64,000 bases of DNA from CAVPXC01 sp963709505 (GTDB taxonomy: Bacteria > Chloroflexota > Anaerolineae > JAAEKA01), in NCBI GenBank assembly GCA_963709505.1, contig CAVPXC010000013.1, positions 34,005 to 98,004 of the forward strand. Reading direction: 5' to 3'. How positions within the stretch are numbered: the stretch's first letter is position 1; every line of letters starts with the position of its first letter. A program made the position numbers and the translations under genes. Positions 20,201 to 29,930 of the stretch are shown piece by piece. The notes under the pieces were generated by a model, which was not told the DNA's origin, did not search any database, and saw nothing but the letters and a program-made list of their open reading frames with translations.

Positions 20201-22525
20201 GCCGATCAGGTCGCCCTCCTTCAAGATCGGCATCTGGGCCGTGGTGGCAAAAGGAGGCACGGCCCGCAGCGGCTGCGGCGGCAGGCCGCCATCGAGCAGC
20301 GGGCGCTCGTCGCCGGCCAGCCGCTGAAACAGGGCGGGGGTGGCGTATTCCGCCTGCAAGCCCGGCCCCCGTTCGCCCCGGCTGATGAGCTGTTGGCGCT
20401 CGGTTTCCACCTCCTGCCTGGCCAGCGCCAGGGCGTGGCCGGCCAGGGGCGCCTGCATGGCGCCCAGGTGGCGGTAAAACGCACCGGCCAGCCGGGTGGC
20501 ATACCAGTCGGAGACGCTGCGCTGCATGGCCACCACCTGCGGGATGCCGCCGGCCAGCAGGCCTTGGGCGAAACCGGCGGTGCCGGCCGCGTCCAGGCCG
20601 CTCAGGCAGGAGGAAAGGAAGACCAGGGGCAGGCTCCTGCCGCTGGCGCGGATCGCGTCGGCCAGGCCGGCGGGGCTCACGGGTACGGCCCGGCCGTCCT
20701 CGTCCTCCATCTCGATCAGCCCGGCCGTGCCGTGGCCGGAGATGTGGAGCACGTGGTAGCTTTGCGCAAGCAGCGCTTGCCTGACCTGGTCGGGATGCGC
20801 CACCTCCAGGATCGTTACCTGCGCTCGGCCATCGCCGCCGGCGCGGTCCACCACGTCCAGCAGGGTCTGCAGCTCGCGCTCCCGATCCAGGGGGACGCTG
20901 GCGGTCTGGTCCTCGTCGGGTGCGGCGACTGCGGCCAGGATGCGCAACGGGCCGGCCAGCGGCTCGACGCCGTGGGCGACCGCACCGGCGAGCTGGCGCG
21001 CCACGTGTACACCCGGCTGCAAGGCCGGCGCACGGCCATCGGGCAGGCGGGCGGCCTCGAAGGGCAGGGACAGGAGGGCCGGCTCGGCGCTCTCGAAAAG
21101 GAGGTGCAGCGGTTGGCCGGCCGCGCGGGCTTCGTCCATGGCGCGGGACAGGCTGTCTGCAACAGGGCCGGCGAAAACGGCCTTGCCCAGCTCGTAGCCC
21201 AGCTCGACCAGGTCCCGGTCCCGCTGTGCGGCGTCGCCGGGCGCGGTGTCGAGCATGAACTGGCGCAGCGACTCCGCCAGGCCGGCGTTGAGACGCACAA
21301 TCTGCTCGGCGCCGGCGGGCCGGCCATCGAAATCGGCGCGTACCCGCACCTGGCCCGGCTGCACCGGGTCCAGGGACACTCGGAACTGCCAGCGGGCAGC
21401 AGGCGGCCCGGCCTCGTCGATCCACAGACGGCCGCTGCGCAGGCGCATGAACAGCACGGGCGCCCACCAGTCGGGCTGCGCCCGGACCTGGCTGCGCGCT
21501 GGCCGCCATGGCCCAGTCGATCTGGCCGTGGCGGTCGAGCTCGCGGAAGAAGATCGGCATGAAGCGCGCTACGGTTTCCATGCTCACCGTGCCGTGCATC
21601 GCCACCACGGCGGGCACGCCGGCCGCCGCCAGCAGGGGCCCGGTGGCAGTGAGCGCGCCCGGGTCGCCGCTGGCGCCCTGGCCGGCGCTCTGGCATGAAG
21701 CCAGCACCACCAGCCGGGGCAGCCGGGTCAACTGGCTAAACCGTTCGGCCAACAGGCGGCCGCTGACGCGCTGCGACGTGCCCTGGTCGTTTTCCAGCCA
21801 TAGGGTTGGCTCGCCCTTGACCAGGCTACCGTGGGCCACCAGGTACACGAAGTCGAAGGGTTCGACGCGCAGGCGATCGATCAGGGTGTCGAGCGTTGGG
21901 CGTTGCGGGCCGGCCAGTTCGACGATAGGGATCGACGGGCCCAGGCTGGCGCGAGCCGCGCCAGCTCTTCGGGCACGTCGACCTGCGCCAATTCGTATTT
22001 TTCCAGGTCGGATGGGTTGGCGATCGCAACCAAGGCACGGAGCTCGCCGCGCGGCTGGGGCTTTACCGGCGTCCAATCGTCACTGTCCAGGTAGCGGGAG
22101 AAGCGCACGTGCTCGTCGGTCAGCAGCGGCGTGTCGCGTTCGGGATCGCGCAGCGTCTCCCAGAGGAGGCCGTGCAGGTCGAAGCTGGCGTTGGACGAAG
22201 GGTCGGTGGAGAAGCGGAGGCGAATGCGCAGCGGCACATGCTGGCTTTCTGCGGCCGTGCGTGCCTTCAAGAAGGCAGTGCGCACCGCGGCGTCGGGGGC
22301 TTCGGGGGCTTTGGGGAAGAGAAAGCGGGTCAGTGCGCGGCCGTAGTCGTCAGGTTGGAGCTGGAGCGACAGCAATTGTTTGGCGTCGATCCGGATCGTC
22401 GCCGGGGCTTTGAGCAATTGCACATCGGCGTCGCTGCCAGGTTGGGCAAAACGGAGCTCGACGCGATAGGTTTGGTCGCTTTGCGGGTGCAGCGAGATTT
22501 CCAATTCGGCGCAGTCGAAAGGCAT
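17277..22525 (-). CDS. Giant double-CHAT / NTPase / TPR protein, multiple frameshifts
   Basis: Read as one locus of about 1,740 codons. Order from the N-terminus (MPFDCAELEIS, start ATG 22525): a CHAT protease-like domain with FVYLVAHGSL and VVLASCQSAG, a second CHAT domain with HISGHGTAG and VFLSSCLSG, an STAND-type NTPase with Walker A VQGIGGVGKSAL and Walker B LLLVLDNYED, a winged-helix/helical region, then nine TPR-like units, ending with PDQIGYMQQLEAMLAKLK. Frame changes lie near 21950, 21480, 18900 and within the TPR part. The architecture suggests a sensor-activated protease of the CHAT/STAND type; trigger and target are unknown. Both His/Cys dyads are visible. Some frameshifts may be assembly errors. 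Confidence 0.8.
17460..18790 (-). repeat. Nine tandem 144-bp repeats encoding TPR units
   Basis: Units of exactly 144 bp (48 residues, AYQSSLEIAERLAAAEP...DYQRDLSVSY..MGDLYRALGQGEAAQA) recur with anchors at about 17569, 17713, 17857, 18001, 18145, 18289, 18433, 18577 and 18720. They are nearly identical in DNA. Two units (near 17697 and 18711) carry the same one-base insertion, GCACTGGTAC instead of GCACGGTAC. Confidence 0.95.
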
Positions 22526-22801
22526 GGGCTGGGGGACCCCTTTGGGATGTCGTGTAGAGGCGGCACAGATCGCGTCCCGACATTTTACCACACGAGTGGG
22601 TGGGATGCCAATGAACCGTCCATGCGTTGGTCTCCTGGCGGCAGCTTCGCGTAGTCGTTTAGTGTCGAGAAGCCGCCAGAACAGCAGCCTGAGTTCGTGA
22701 GGCTTCTTGACTGTTCGTCTGATAGTTTCCGGTCAGTTTTGCCTTGTTTCTCAAAGCAGTGTATTATTTGTCGCCAGAACCATTTTTTCACAGAAGCAAA
22801 T

Positions 22802-23912
22802 TTGCATTATCTCTCTCAAATACCCACGAAATCCGCTAGAATTGGCGCAGTTATTATTGTGACGCTGGTAGCCTTGGCATTCGTTGCCGGCATCGTCGCA
22901 ACGCGCCGTGGGCAAACAGAGCAGGTGGCGCAAGGACCCACGGCCACCGCAACCGCGACGCCGGCGCCCACGGAAACATCCACGCCGACGCCAATGCCCA
23001 CTACGACGCCAACACCGACCGCGACGCCAACCTCCACGCCTTCGTCGACACCCACGGTCACACCGACGGCGACGCCCAACCCCTATCTGCCCCTCACCAT
23101 TCCTGGCCTGCGCGAGCGGCGATTTCCCCGGCGGCCAGATCGAGATCACCAGCACCTGGGAAGAAACCGACGCCTTCACCCGCTACTACATCACCTATCC
23201 CAGCGACGACCTCCTCATCAGCGGCATGATGGCGGTGCCCAAGGGCCAGGGCCCCTTCCCGGTGATCATCCTCAACCACGGCTACATTGCGCCCTCGCAG
23301 TATTGGACCGGGGCAGACACCTACGACGCGTCGACCTACCTGGCCAGCCGCGGCTTCCTGACCATCAGCCCGGACTTTCGCGGCTGGGGCCGGTCGGATA
23401 CCGGCGAAAACGTCTTCCGCAGCGGCCTGGCGATCGACGTCATGAACCTGATCAGCTCCCTGCCGTCGCTGCCGCAGGCCGATCCTGAGCGCGTCGGCAT
23501 CTGGGGCCATAGCATGGGCGGCGGCGCGGTGTCCTGGACCATGGCCGTCGATCCGCGCGTCAAGGCCAGTGTGCTCTACGGGCCGGTCAGCGCGAACGCC
23601 AGCGACCGGCGGCGTTTCGGCGGCGGCGGTCCGGGCGGCAGCGATCCTTTATGGCGCGACGATCCAGCTTTTATCGACAAGATTTCGCCGATCAACTACT
23701 TCGACGGTGTAAGCGGCCCGGTGCAAATTCACCAGGGCGCTGCCGACACGACCACCCCGCCGCGCTGGGCGCGCGCGATCCGGGACGCCCTGGCAGCCGC
23801 CGGCAAGAACGTGACCTACTTCGAATACGAAGGGCAGGGCCACGCGTTGAAAGGCGACTCCTGGCGCGCCTTCATGCAGCGCACGGCCGATTTCTTTGCG
23901 GCAAACCTGTGA
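22802..23912 (+). CDS. Exported alpha/beta hydrolase with Thr/Pro-rich linker, frameshifted
   Basis: About 370 residues. A membrane helix (GAVIIVTLVALAFVAGIVA) is followed by a long TPTPT-type linker and an alpha/beta hydrolase domain of the dienelactone-hydrolase/acyl-peptidase kind: GMMAVPKGQGPFPVIILNHG, nucleophile GIWGHSMGGGAVS, acid region HQGAADTTTPP and final histidine EYEGQGHALKG. Linker and enzyme are in different frames; one missing base near 23110 (LTIPGLR/ASGDFPGG) explains this. The start is uncertain: TTG 22802 suits the membrane segment, and an open frame extends to GTG 22697. Substrate unknown. Confidence 0.85.
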
Positions 23913-24242
23913 GGGGAAGTCCACCCCCTACGTTTTTGGTGCGATAAGAATACATAACAATCATAGTGTGTACATTGATGGGTGGGTCTCATATCGTGTG
24001 GTGCGTCCCTTGCCTGGTTGCCGTCATCCCCGAACGCCAACTGGCTGTAATTCTTCGTGAGTTCCTCGGTTTCCTTACGGTGATTAGTCGCCGTAGCATG
24101 CCAATTAAGCGTTGCCGATCACGTCTTGGGTGAAGCCGTGGCAAGTGAATGCAGGCGCGACGGGCGAAAGATTTTCTCCCCCCCTCTTCCTTGTCCTATT
24201 TTTATGTTTTTCGAAAACAGCATTATGTCAAAATACTGCTCT
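23913..24242. other. Intergenic region without recognisable gene
   Basis: Between the hydrolase and a convergent secreted-protein gene. A short GGGG-AAGTCCA-CCCC hairpin with a following T-rich stretch at about 23913-23937 could terminate the hydrolase transcript. The stretch 24165-24240 is unusually AT-rich. Nothing else is supportable. Confidence 0.4.
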
Positions 24243-24845
24243 TCATTTACAGCAAGCCACGGGATATGGCAGGCTGCACGTTGCTTCCCCGTAACCGGAC
24301 CCATTTGCTTGCATGATCGTACCGAGTCCGGTAGTGGTGGTCCAGCCGTTGCAGTTTTGTGCGTAGAACCAGTTGCCGGATTGGGTGTCGATGCCCTTCC
24401 AGATGTCGTCGACCGTCTGGTAGGTCGTTCCGGAAACCGAGACTGTCGCCGAGGTACGCCGGATGTTGTCGATCCAAGTGACCGGTAAGGGCGTCTGGAA
24501 CGTTACGCCACCTGCCAACAATGCCGAGCTGATTTCCTGCAGCGTGCAGAAATGGGAGTCCGGATCGGCGGCGCGACACAGCTCGCCCATGCCAGCGCGC
24601 GCGTTGGTGGCCGCCCCGGTTGTAGTCTGTGTCGTGGCGACAACAACCAGCGTCCCGCGCGGGCTGCCGCTGGTGTTCCAGGACGAGGCGACCCCCTGGA
24701 TATCCAGCGTGTCGATACGCCCATCGGCGTTGACGTCGCGCACCGGGTAATACTCCTGGGCCGCGACTGCGGTGCCAATCAAGATCGCGCCAACCACGAG
24801 GATCGCGGCCAGCGTCCCGAGAAAACTCTGCTTAAGCGGTGACAT
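24243..24845 (-). CDS. Secreted protein with dockerin-like calcium motif
   Basis: 200 residues. A signal peptide (LGTLAAILVVGAILIGTAVAA) is followed by DVNADGRIDTLDIQGVASSW, which matches one half of a dockerin/EF-hand calcium loop (D-N-D-G-x-D). The C-terminal half has several cysteines (ELCRAADPDSHFCTL, QNCNGW, EATCSLPYPVACC) and repeated Thr. I do not recognise the C-terminal domain. Probably an exported or surface protein. No partner cohesin is visible in the window. Confidence 0.7.
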   Translation of the reverse strand: MSPLKQSFLGTLAAILVVGAILIGTAVAAQEYYPVRDVNADGRIDTLDIQGVASSWNTSGSPRGTLVVVATTQTTTGAATNARAGMGELCRAADPDSHFCTLQEISSALLAGGVTFQTPLPVTWIDNIRRTSATVSVSGTTYQTVDDIWKGIDTQSGNWFYAQNCNGWTTTTGLGTIMQANGSGYGEATCSLPYPVACCK

Positions 24846-25051
24846 GGTTTCCTCCGTGAACAGGGATTTGGGGAACGGGCGTTCCTTATCGGCGAAATTG
24901 TCACGATCATCTTGCTTGGTTCATGAGTTCGATTGTACCACAGTTTGTGATACGGTGCACCAACCGATTTTAGTGGAAAGTATCGGTCGACCCGCCCCAG
25001 CGCAGACGATTCGCCGTCTAGAAGCTGCCGTGATACAGTTCTTGCTGCCGC

Positions 25052-25130
25052 TCCGGCATTCGTTGTCCCCATTCGTTGTGATATGCAGCGCGGCGAATAT
25101 CACAACGAATGGGGGACAACGAATGCCGGA
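25052..25130. repeat. Long inverted repeat (about 33-bp arms)
   Basis: TCCGGCATTCGTTGTCCCC... and its near-perfect reverse complement ending ...GACAACGAATGCCGGA are separated by about 12 bases. The arms contain repeated ATTCGTTGT units. It lies upstream of the methyltransferase gene in a 317-base gap that has no other recognised feature. Confidence 0.8.
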
Positions 25131-25162
25131 GGCCGGAGGCTAGTCCCACTATTCACGCCCAG

Positions 25163-25885
25163 GTGAGTGCTGTTGTGGAAAAAGGAACATCACTCGATAA
25201 ACTCCTCAAGAGCGCCGTTTGGCCCGCCTCCTGGCAGTGCTTCTCACGCTGCTTCATCATGCTGGGATTGCCCCTGATCGGCTGGGGACTGGCCGATTTC
25301 GCCGGTTTCTTCTCCAATCCGGTCCGCGTGGCTATTGCCATGATCGTGCTTGTACTGGCGTTGGCCCAGGCCTGGATGGTTTACGTCACCCCGAAGCAGC
25401 CCAACGAGGGCAACGCTGAAGCTCGTTCTACCCGGCTGAAATGGCATTCCACCCTGTTCGAGATCCTCCTCATCCTCGCCGCCTTTGGCGACCGCCGCAA
25501 TATCTTGACTTGGGACGAGAACCAGCTGATACGCTGGCTGGGGGCAGGAATTTATCTGATAGGGGCGATCCTTTCCATCTGGGCGGGCTTGATGTGGGTC
25601 AACCATCTGCGGCGGGAAGGCGTACGGGCAGACGACAACCCTGTATTGCTATGCGAAGGCCCTTTCAAGTGGATCCGCTATCCTACCCTTCTTTGTCTGC
25701 TCCTGTACAGCCTGGGCTTTGCGATCGCATTCCGGTCCTGGATCGGGCTGGCCTTGATGGTCCCCTTGATCGTTGCCGTCGTCAATCGCATCGACAAGCT
25801 GGACAGGGGGTTTGCCGAGCAGTACAAGGTTGCCTGGCCGTTGCGGAGCTATCGATCCAAGCGGATTATTCCGTTTTTATACTGA
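25163..25885 (+). CDS. ICMT/phospholipid-methyltransferase-like membrane protein
   Basis: About 240 residues from GTG 25163 (GTG 25175 is also possible). Five or so membrane helices. The C-terminal part matches the isoprenylcysteine carboxyl methyltransferase/PEMT family: EGPFKWIRYPTLLCLLLYSL, FRSWIGLALMVPL, RIDKLDRGFAEQYKVAW and SKRIIPFLY. These enzymes use SAM to methylate membrane-embedded substrates; the actual substrate is unknown. The start is not fixed by a clear ribosome-binding site. Confidence 0.75.
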   Translation: MSAVVEKGTSLDKLLKSAVWPASWQCFSRCFIMLGLPLIGWGLADFAGFFSNPVRVAIAMIVLVLALAQAWMVYVTPKQPNEGNAEARSTRLKWHSTLFEILLILAAFGDRRNILTWDENQLIRWLGAGIYLIGAILSIWAGLMWVNHLRREGVRADDNPVLLCEGPFKWIRYPTLLCLLLYSLGFAIAFRSWIGLALMVPLIVAVVNRIDKLDRGFAEQYKVAWPLRSYRSKRIIPFLY

Positions 25886-26210
25886 TCCTGATCATTGACC
25901 GACTACAACTCCGTGCCCATTCCCTTCCCCTTCTGTCGATCTTGCTTCTCCTGGGTTTTGCAGCGATATTTGTGGCAAAAACATGACGCTTGTCATACTC
26001 TGACGGCCAAACTTGGGGTATACTATGCCGGTAGCTAGTTACCGCTAGCCTTTCCTGGCCAATACGTCCCAGGCTCGCACGCACCCGTCTTCGGTGGATC
26101 GGCAATCCTGGGTTCTGCGAAGAATCGGGACTTCTTCAGCGATGGGAGTGTGGCATTCTGCTTGGCTTGCCTTCATGGCCAGAGGGACGAGCAATCCTCG
26201 GAGGGTCACG
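25886..26210. other. Region upstream of the CRISPR effector operon
   Basis: No gene seen. A TATACT box at 26019-26024 could be the -10 of a promoter for the downstream operon, but a well-spaced -35 is not evident. GGAGG at about 26199 is the ribosome-binding site of the next gene. Confidence 0.35.
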
Positions 26211-27170
26211 ATGTCCGCATTGCAGCGCGCACCACTTAATGATGGTGCGATACCAGGAGACAGACCCTTGACGATTCTAATCAACCTCGTGGGCGAACAA
26301 CCGTTGCCAAATCTGTTGCCGATTGAGCTCGAGCGGCCCGAAACAGTCGTGCTTGTCCACAGCAACCTCACGGCATCCGTTGCCGAACATCTGGGCGCGC
26401 TCATAGGTGCTGAGGTGATCACACACTCGGTGGATGCCTACGACATTGCGGAAACCGAGGCCTATCTGCGCGAGTTAATCGCCGAGAAGAAATGGGCTGC
26501 GGAGACCATCCTATTCAACCTCACCGGTGGCACGAAGCCCATGTCATTTGGCGCCTTTCGCATCGCTCTGGAGGTGGGAAGTCGCGCCCTGTATCTGCGA
26601 ACTGAAAAACGAGCCGCCGTCTACTTCTACGATTTCAGGCTCGGCTCAATGCCAGTTCGGACCGTCCCACTCGATACCTTGCGGCCAATTCTCACCTTCT
26701 CTACCTTTGTGAGGGCCTTTCGGGGCGAGCAATTCCACGTCAGAGGAGATTACGCCAAGACGGAACCGGGTCGGTCGTTTGAGCAGGCGGTCCACAAGGC
26801 GTTGGGGGAGACTGTCGACGAAGTCATTGTCGGACTCAAACTCGATGACGTGGTTGACATCGACCTGGTGGTACGGGTCGGCAATGAGATCGCACTGATC
26901 GAGTGCAAGACCGGCCAGAACGATTTGAAGAAAGCCATCGACCAACTCAATACCGCGGGCGGTCGCGATTATCTCGGCACCTACACGCGGAAGCTGATCG
27001 TGTCCAATGTCTCATGGGATGACAAGACAAATCTGACCGCACTCGCACAAGCCAGGCGCATCAACGTGATTGAGCTGGGCGACTACGTCGCGCTGGACGA
27101 AGCGCTATCGGACACCAGCGCCGCTTGGTTGCGAAAGGAGGTGGAGCGAATCCTCGGCAAGAAACAATGA
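26211..27170 (+). CDS. Card1/Can2-like CARF nuclease
   Basis: 319 residues. The N-terminal CARF domain (LTILINLVGEQPLPNLLPIE; ILFNLTGGTKPMSFG near residue 105) should bind cyclic oligoadenylate made by Cas10. The C-terminal domain is a PD-(D/E)XK nuclease: FEQAVHKAL near residue 190, DVVDIDLVV near 215 and the E-x-K motif ALIECKTGQ near 231. Card1/Can2 enzymes cut nucleic acid when activated and slow growth or clear invaders. The ATG at 26211 has a GGAGG seven bases upstream. It is the first gene of the type III-A locus; csm1 starts 43 bases later. Confidence 0.88.
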   Translation: MSALQRAPLNDGAIPGDRPLTILINLVGEQPLPNLLPIELERPETVVLVHSNLTASVAEHLGALIGAEVITHSVDAYDIAETEAYLRELIAEKKWAAETILFNLTGGTKPMSFGAFRIALEVGSRALYLRTEKRAAVYFYDFRLGSMPVRTVPLDTLRPILTFSTFVRAFRGEQFHVRGDYAKTEPGRSFEQAVHKALGETVDEVIVGLKLDDVVDIDLVVRVGNEIALIECKTGQNDLKKAIDQLNTAGGRDYLGTYTRKLIVSNVSWDDKTNLTALAQARRINVIELGDYVALDEALSDTSAAWLRKEVERILGKKQ

Positions 27171-27213
27171 CCCTAACCCCTGAATAACAACATCGTTGCC
27201 TAGGTAGGAAACT

Positions 27214-29484
27214 ATGGAGGAACGCAATGTGAACAAGAACGTTCATGAGAAGCTTATCGTCTATGGCCGATTGCTCATGGCCCAAGTCGCCGGCGGTAAA
27301 CAACTGAAGGCTCCCGATTGGACTGACAAGTTCTTGGCGCTACTTGGTCCACGCTCGGTCCAGGTGGTCAACTCGGAGCCTCTGCAGTCCATCTTCACCC
27401 TGATTGATATCCGCCGAGAGACCGTCGATCCGAGATATCTACGGCCGGTGGCATTGAGCCAACAAACCAAACCAACCGATCCGGCGGCATGGCTGCTCCT
27501 ACCTGTCGATAAGTCTACCGCGGCAGGAGTAGATCGTTTGGATTTGTACGATGAGTTCATCCGATCCCGCGGCGACGAAGAGCGTTCTTTCGAGCGCTTC
27601 TTCTACTTGATGCGTAAGTATGCTAGCACGCTACCCAACACCTACGGCGAGCCGGGAGTTTCCTTGTTTGAGCAATGGAAAATGGTGGCGGCACTGGCGC
27701 ATATCAGCGGTGACGCGGAGAAAATACCGGAGGCGCTCGGCCTGGTTAGCGGCGACATCCCTGGCATTCAACGCACTATCAACCTGGTAACCTCCAAAGG
27801 CGCGGCTAAAGCCATGCGTGGCCGCTCAGCGTTCATCCAGCTTCTGGGACACGCGTTGGTGCAGCGCCTCTTGCATGAGCTGGGCCTCAGCTTGGCCAAT
27901 GTGGTGTACGATGCCGGCGGCAATTTCCTGTTGCTCACCGGCTGGAGTGATGGCCTGCCGAACACCGTGCAAGACATCGCCAACCAAATCAACATCATAC
28001 TTCTTGCTGGCCTTGGCGAGGGAAAGGAACGTTTCGACGGTTTCCATGGCGATCTGGCCGTGGCCTTGGGCGCGATTCCACTGCCGGTCACGGCCCTTTC
28101 ATCAGCCTCCCCGCAGGTGGAGATGGCTGGCAACTGTGTTTCGCTCTGGCAGTGGCATGAAAAACTGATCAAGGATGCAGTCGCAAGCGCCAAGGATCGA
28201 CCGTTCGGCGACCTGGCCCAAGCTTCAGGCGACGGTTGGCGCAAGCTATTCGATCCCGAACTGTCAGAGACAGACGAGTTCTGTGCAGTGTGTCGACGCC
28301 AGAGGGGCGCAAAGGAGGAGTTCGTCGCACTCGACTCGGATTCTCCTGAAGACGTCAGCGTGCGAGCGACCAGACAATGCCCGGAATGTGCGGGCTTTAA
28401 GGTCCTGGCTGAAAGCCTTGGGCGCGGCGCTCACCTCTTGATCGACGAACAACAACCGCAGGAAGTTGCAGGTTGGCAACGTGCCCTGCAGGTCGTGTCG
28501 GGCAAATGGTACAGCATTGGCGACGCCAACAGTCTGGGTGACGTGGCTCTCGCCCTCGATTTGGACGGCTTTCCTGGTGAAAAAGTCGATGGTTTCAAGC
28601 TATTGGCGCACACTACGCCCCGCACTCGCCAGGGCATCAAACCCAACGACAACCTGGCCGACGCCAGCCAAGGCGGCATGAAGCGTCTCGGGGTCTTGCG
28701 CATGGATGTGGACGATCTAGGTAATTTGATCGTCAATGGCCTGCCGCTGCGCTCGCCCATGGCCACAGCCGAACTGAGCACGTCCTTGGAGCGATTCTTC
28801 GCCGGATGGCTGGATCGCATCTGCAGCAGGATCGACAATCGAGACGATCTGTTCTACGTATTGTTCGCCGGCGGCGACGATCTCTTGATTGTCGGCCCCT
28901 GGTCCTACATGCCGGAGTTAGCGCAGGCTATTCGGAACGACTTCGCAGGTTACACTTGCGACCACCCGATAATTCACCTCTCCGCAGGCATCGCCGTGGT
29001 GGGCGGCAAGGCGCCTTTGTACACGGCTGCCGACGAAGCCCACGAGGCGCTGGAGGCTGCCAAGCATCTGGATTTTGGTACTCCAAATTCTAAGAACGCC
29101 ATCAGCTTCTTGGGACGATCCCACCACTGGGATGCCTTCGAAGTAGTCGCCAAACTTCAACAGCGTATCTTCGATCTTGTTGACCAACAGAAACTTCCCG
29201 TCAGCTTAATCACCCGGCTACAGGCCATCGAACGGCGTTACGAGGAGGATATTCAGAACGGCCGCGGACAAGAAGGAGAACGACTGGCGCAAACCGGCAA
29301 GACGATCAAGGTCTTCTACGGTCCCTGGATGTGGCGGCAAGCTTATGCGATTGCGCGTTTCGGTTATTCGAACAGCGCTTCGAAGCAAGACCTCAAGCAA
29401 CTGGAAAACGACCTACTGGACGGTAGGATTGAGTTTTTGGGACTAGCAGCCCGCTGGGCCCAATGGCGAACGCGAAAGGAGTGA
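27214..29484 (+). CDS. csm1: Cas10/Csm1, type III-A large subunit
   Basis: 756 residues. Target-RNA-activated oligoadenylate cyclase of the Csm complex. The zinc-binding cysteines (CAVCRR near 357, CPECAGF near 390) and the palm motif FAGGDDLLIVG near residue 552, with LRMDVDDLGNLI before it, are intact, so cyclic oligoadenylate synthesis is expected. No HD dipeptide is visible in the N-terminal 120 residues, where the ssDNA nuclease domain normally sits. Start at ATG 27214; GTG 27229 with GGAGG upstream is an alternative. csm2 follows five bases after the stop. Confidence 0.93.
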   Translation: MEERNVNKNVHEKLIVYGRLLMAQVAGGKQLKAPDWTDKFLALLGPRSVQVVNSEPLQSIFTLIDIRRETVDPRYLRPVALSQQTKPTDPAAWLLLPVDKSTAAGVDRLDLYDEFIRSRGDEERSFERFFYLMRKYASTLPNTYGEPGVSLFEQWKMVAALAHISGDAEKIPEALGLVSGDIPGIQRTINLVTSKGAAKAMRGRSAFIQLLGHALVQRLLHELGLSLANVVYDAGGNFLLLTGWSDGLPNTVQDIANQINIILLAGLGEGKERFDGFHGDLAVALGAIPLPVTALSSASPQVEMAGNCVSLWQWHEKLIKDAVASAKDRPFGDLAQASGDGWRKLFDPELSETDEFCAVCRRQRGAKEEFVALDSDSPEDVSVRATRQCPECAGFKVLAESLGRGAHLLIDEQQPQEVAGWQRALQVVSGKWYSIGDANSLGDVALALDLDGFPGEKVDGFKLLAHTTPRTRQGIKPNDNLADASQGGMKRLGVLRMDVDDLGNLIVNGLPLRSPMATAELSTSLERFFAGWLDRICSRIDNRDDLFYVLFAGGDDLLIVGPWSYMPELAQAIRNDFAGYTCDHPIIHLSAGIAVVGGKAPLYTAADEAHEALEAAKHLDFGTPNSKNAISFLGRSHHWDAFEVVAKLQQRIFDLVDQQKLPVSLITRLQAIERRYEEDIQNGRGQEGERLAQTGKTIKVFYGPWMWRQAYAIARFGYSNSASKQDLKQLENDLLDGRIEFLGLAARWAQWRTRKE

Positions 29485-29489
29485 CCTCG

Positions 29490-29930
29490 ATGGCATCGGC
29501 AAAACCCATCACCACGCAGGACATCGACCGCATCATCGTAACAGGTGATCCCAGAAAGCTTGTCACTGAAGCCGAACGCTTTGGCAAGGAGTTGGCGGAT
29601 GACAAGTTGTCCAAGAGCCAAATTCGAAGCGCGTTTGGCACAGTGCGCCAGATCGAGGCTGCGTGGACCCGCGAAGCTGACGCAAACGAAAGCCTGCGCC
29701 TGCTTCGAGAAGTCCTATTGCTAAAGCCCCGGCTTGCGTATCAGGCGAAACGCGATCGCAGTGGTTCAGTTCGACCACTCGCCGACGTGCTCACAGTGGC
29801 AATCGATAAGGTTGCCGAACCAAATGACCACTTGACGCGTTCTGATCGATTCGAGCGCTTTGTGGATCTATTCGAGGCAATTCTTGCCTATCACACAGCA
29901 TTTGAGAAGAAGGAGGGCAGCCATGGCTAA
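29490..29930 (+). CDS. csm2: Csm2, small subunit of type III-A complex
   Basis: 146 residues, mostly helical and charged (DIDRIIVTGDPRKLVTEAERFG, SQIRSAFGTVRQIEA, LLLLKPRLAYQAKRD, FVDLFEAILAYHTAFEKKE), which is typical of Csm2. It lines the crRNA-target duplex inside the complex. Start ATG 29490 has AAGGAG eight bases upstream; an in-frame ATG at 29463 overlaps csm1 and was not chosen. The last eight bases overlap csm3. Confidence 0.9.
   Translation: MASAKPITTQDIDRIIVTGDPRKLVTEAERFGKELADDKLSKSQIRSAFGTVRQIEAAWTREADANESLRLLREVLLLKPRLAYQAKRDRSGSVRPLADVLTVAIDKVAEPNDHLTRSDRFERFVDLFEAILAYHTAFEKKEGSHG

Noticed and set aside
22751..23179. Gly/Val-rich minus-strand frames near 22.8-23.1 kb
   Set aside because: They are the reverse reading of the Thr/Pro-rich linker of the hydrolase.
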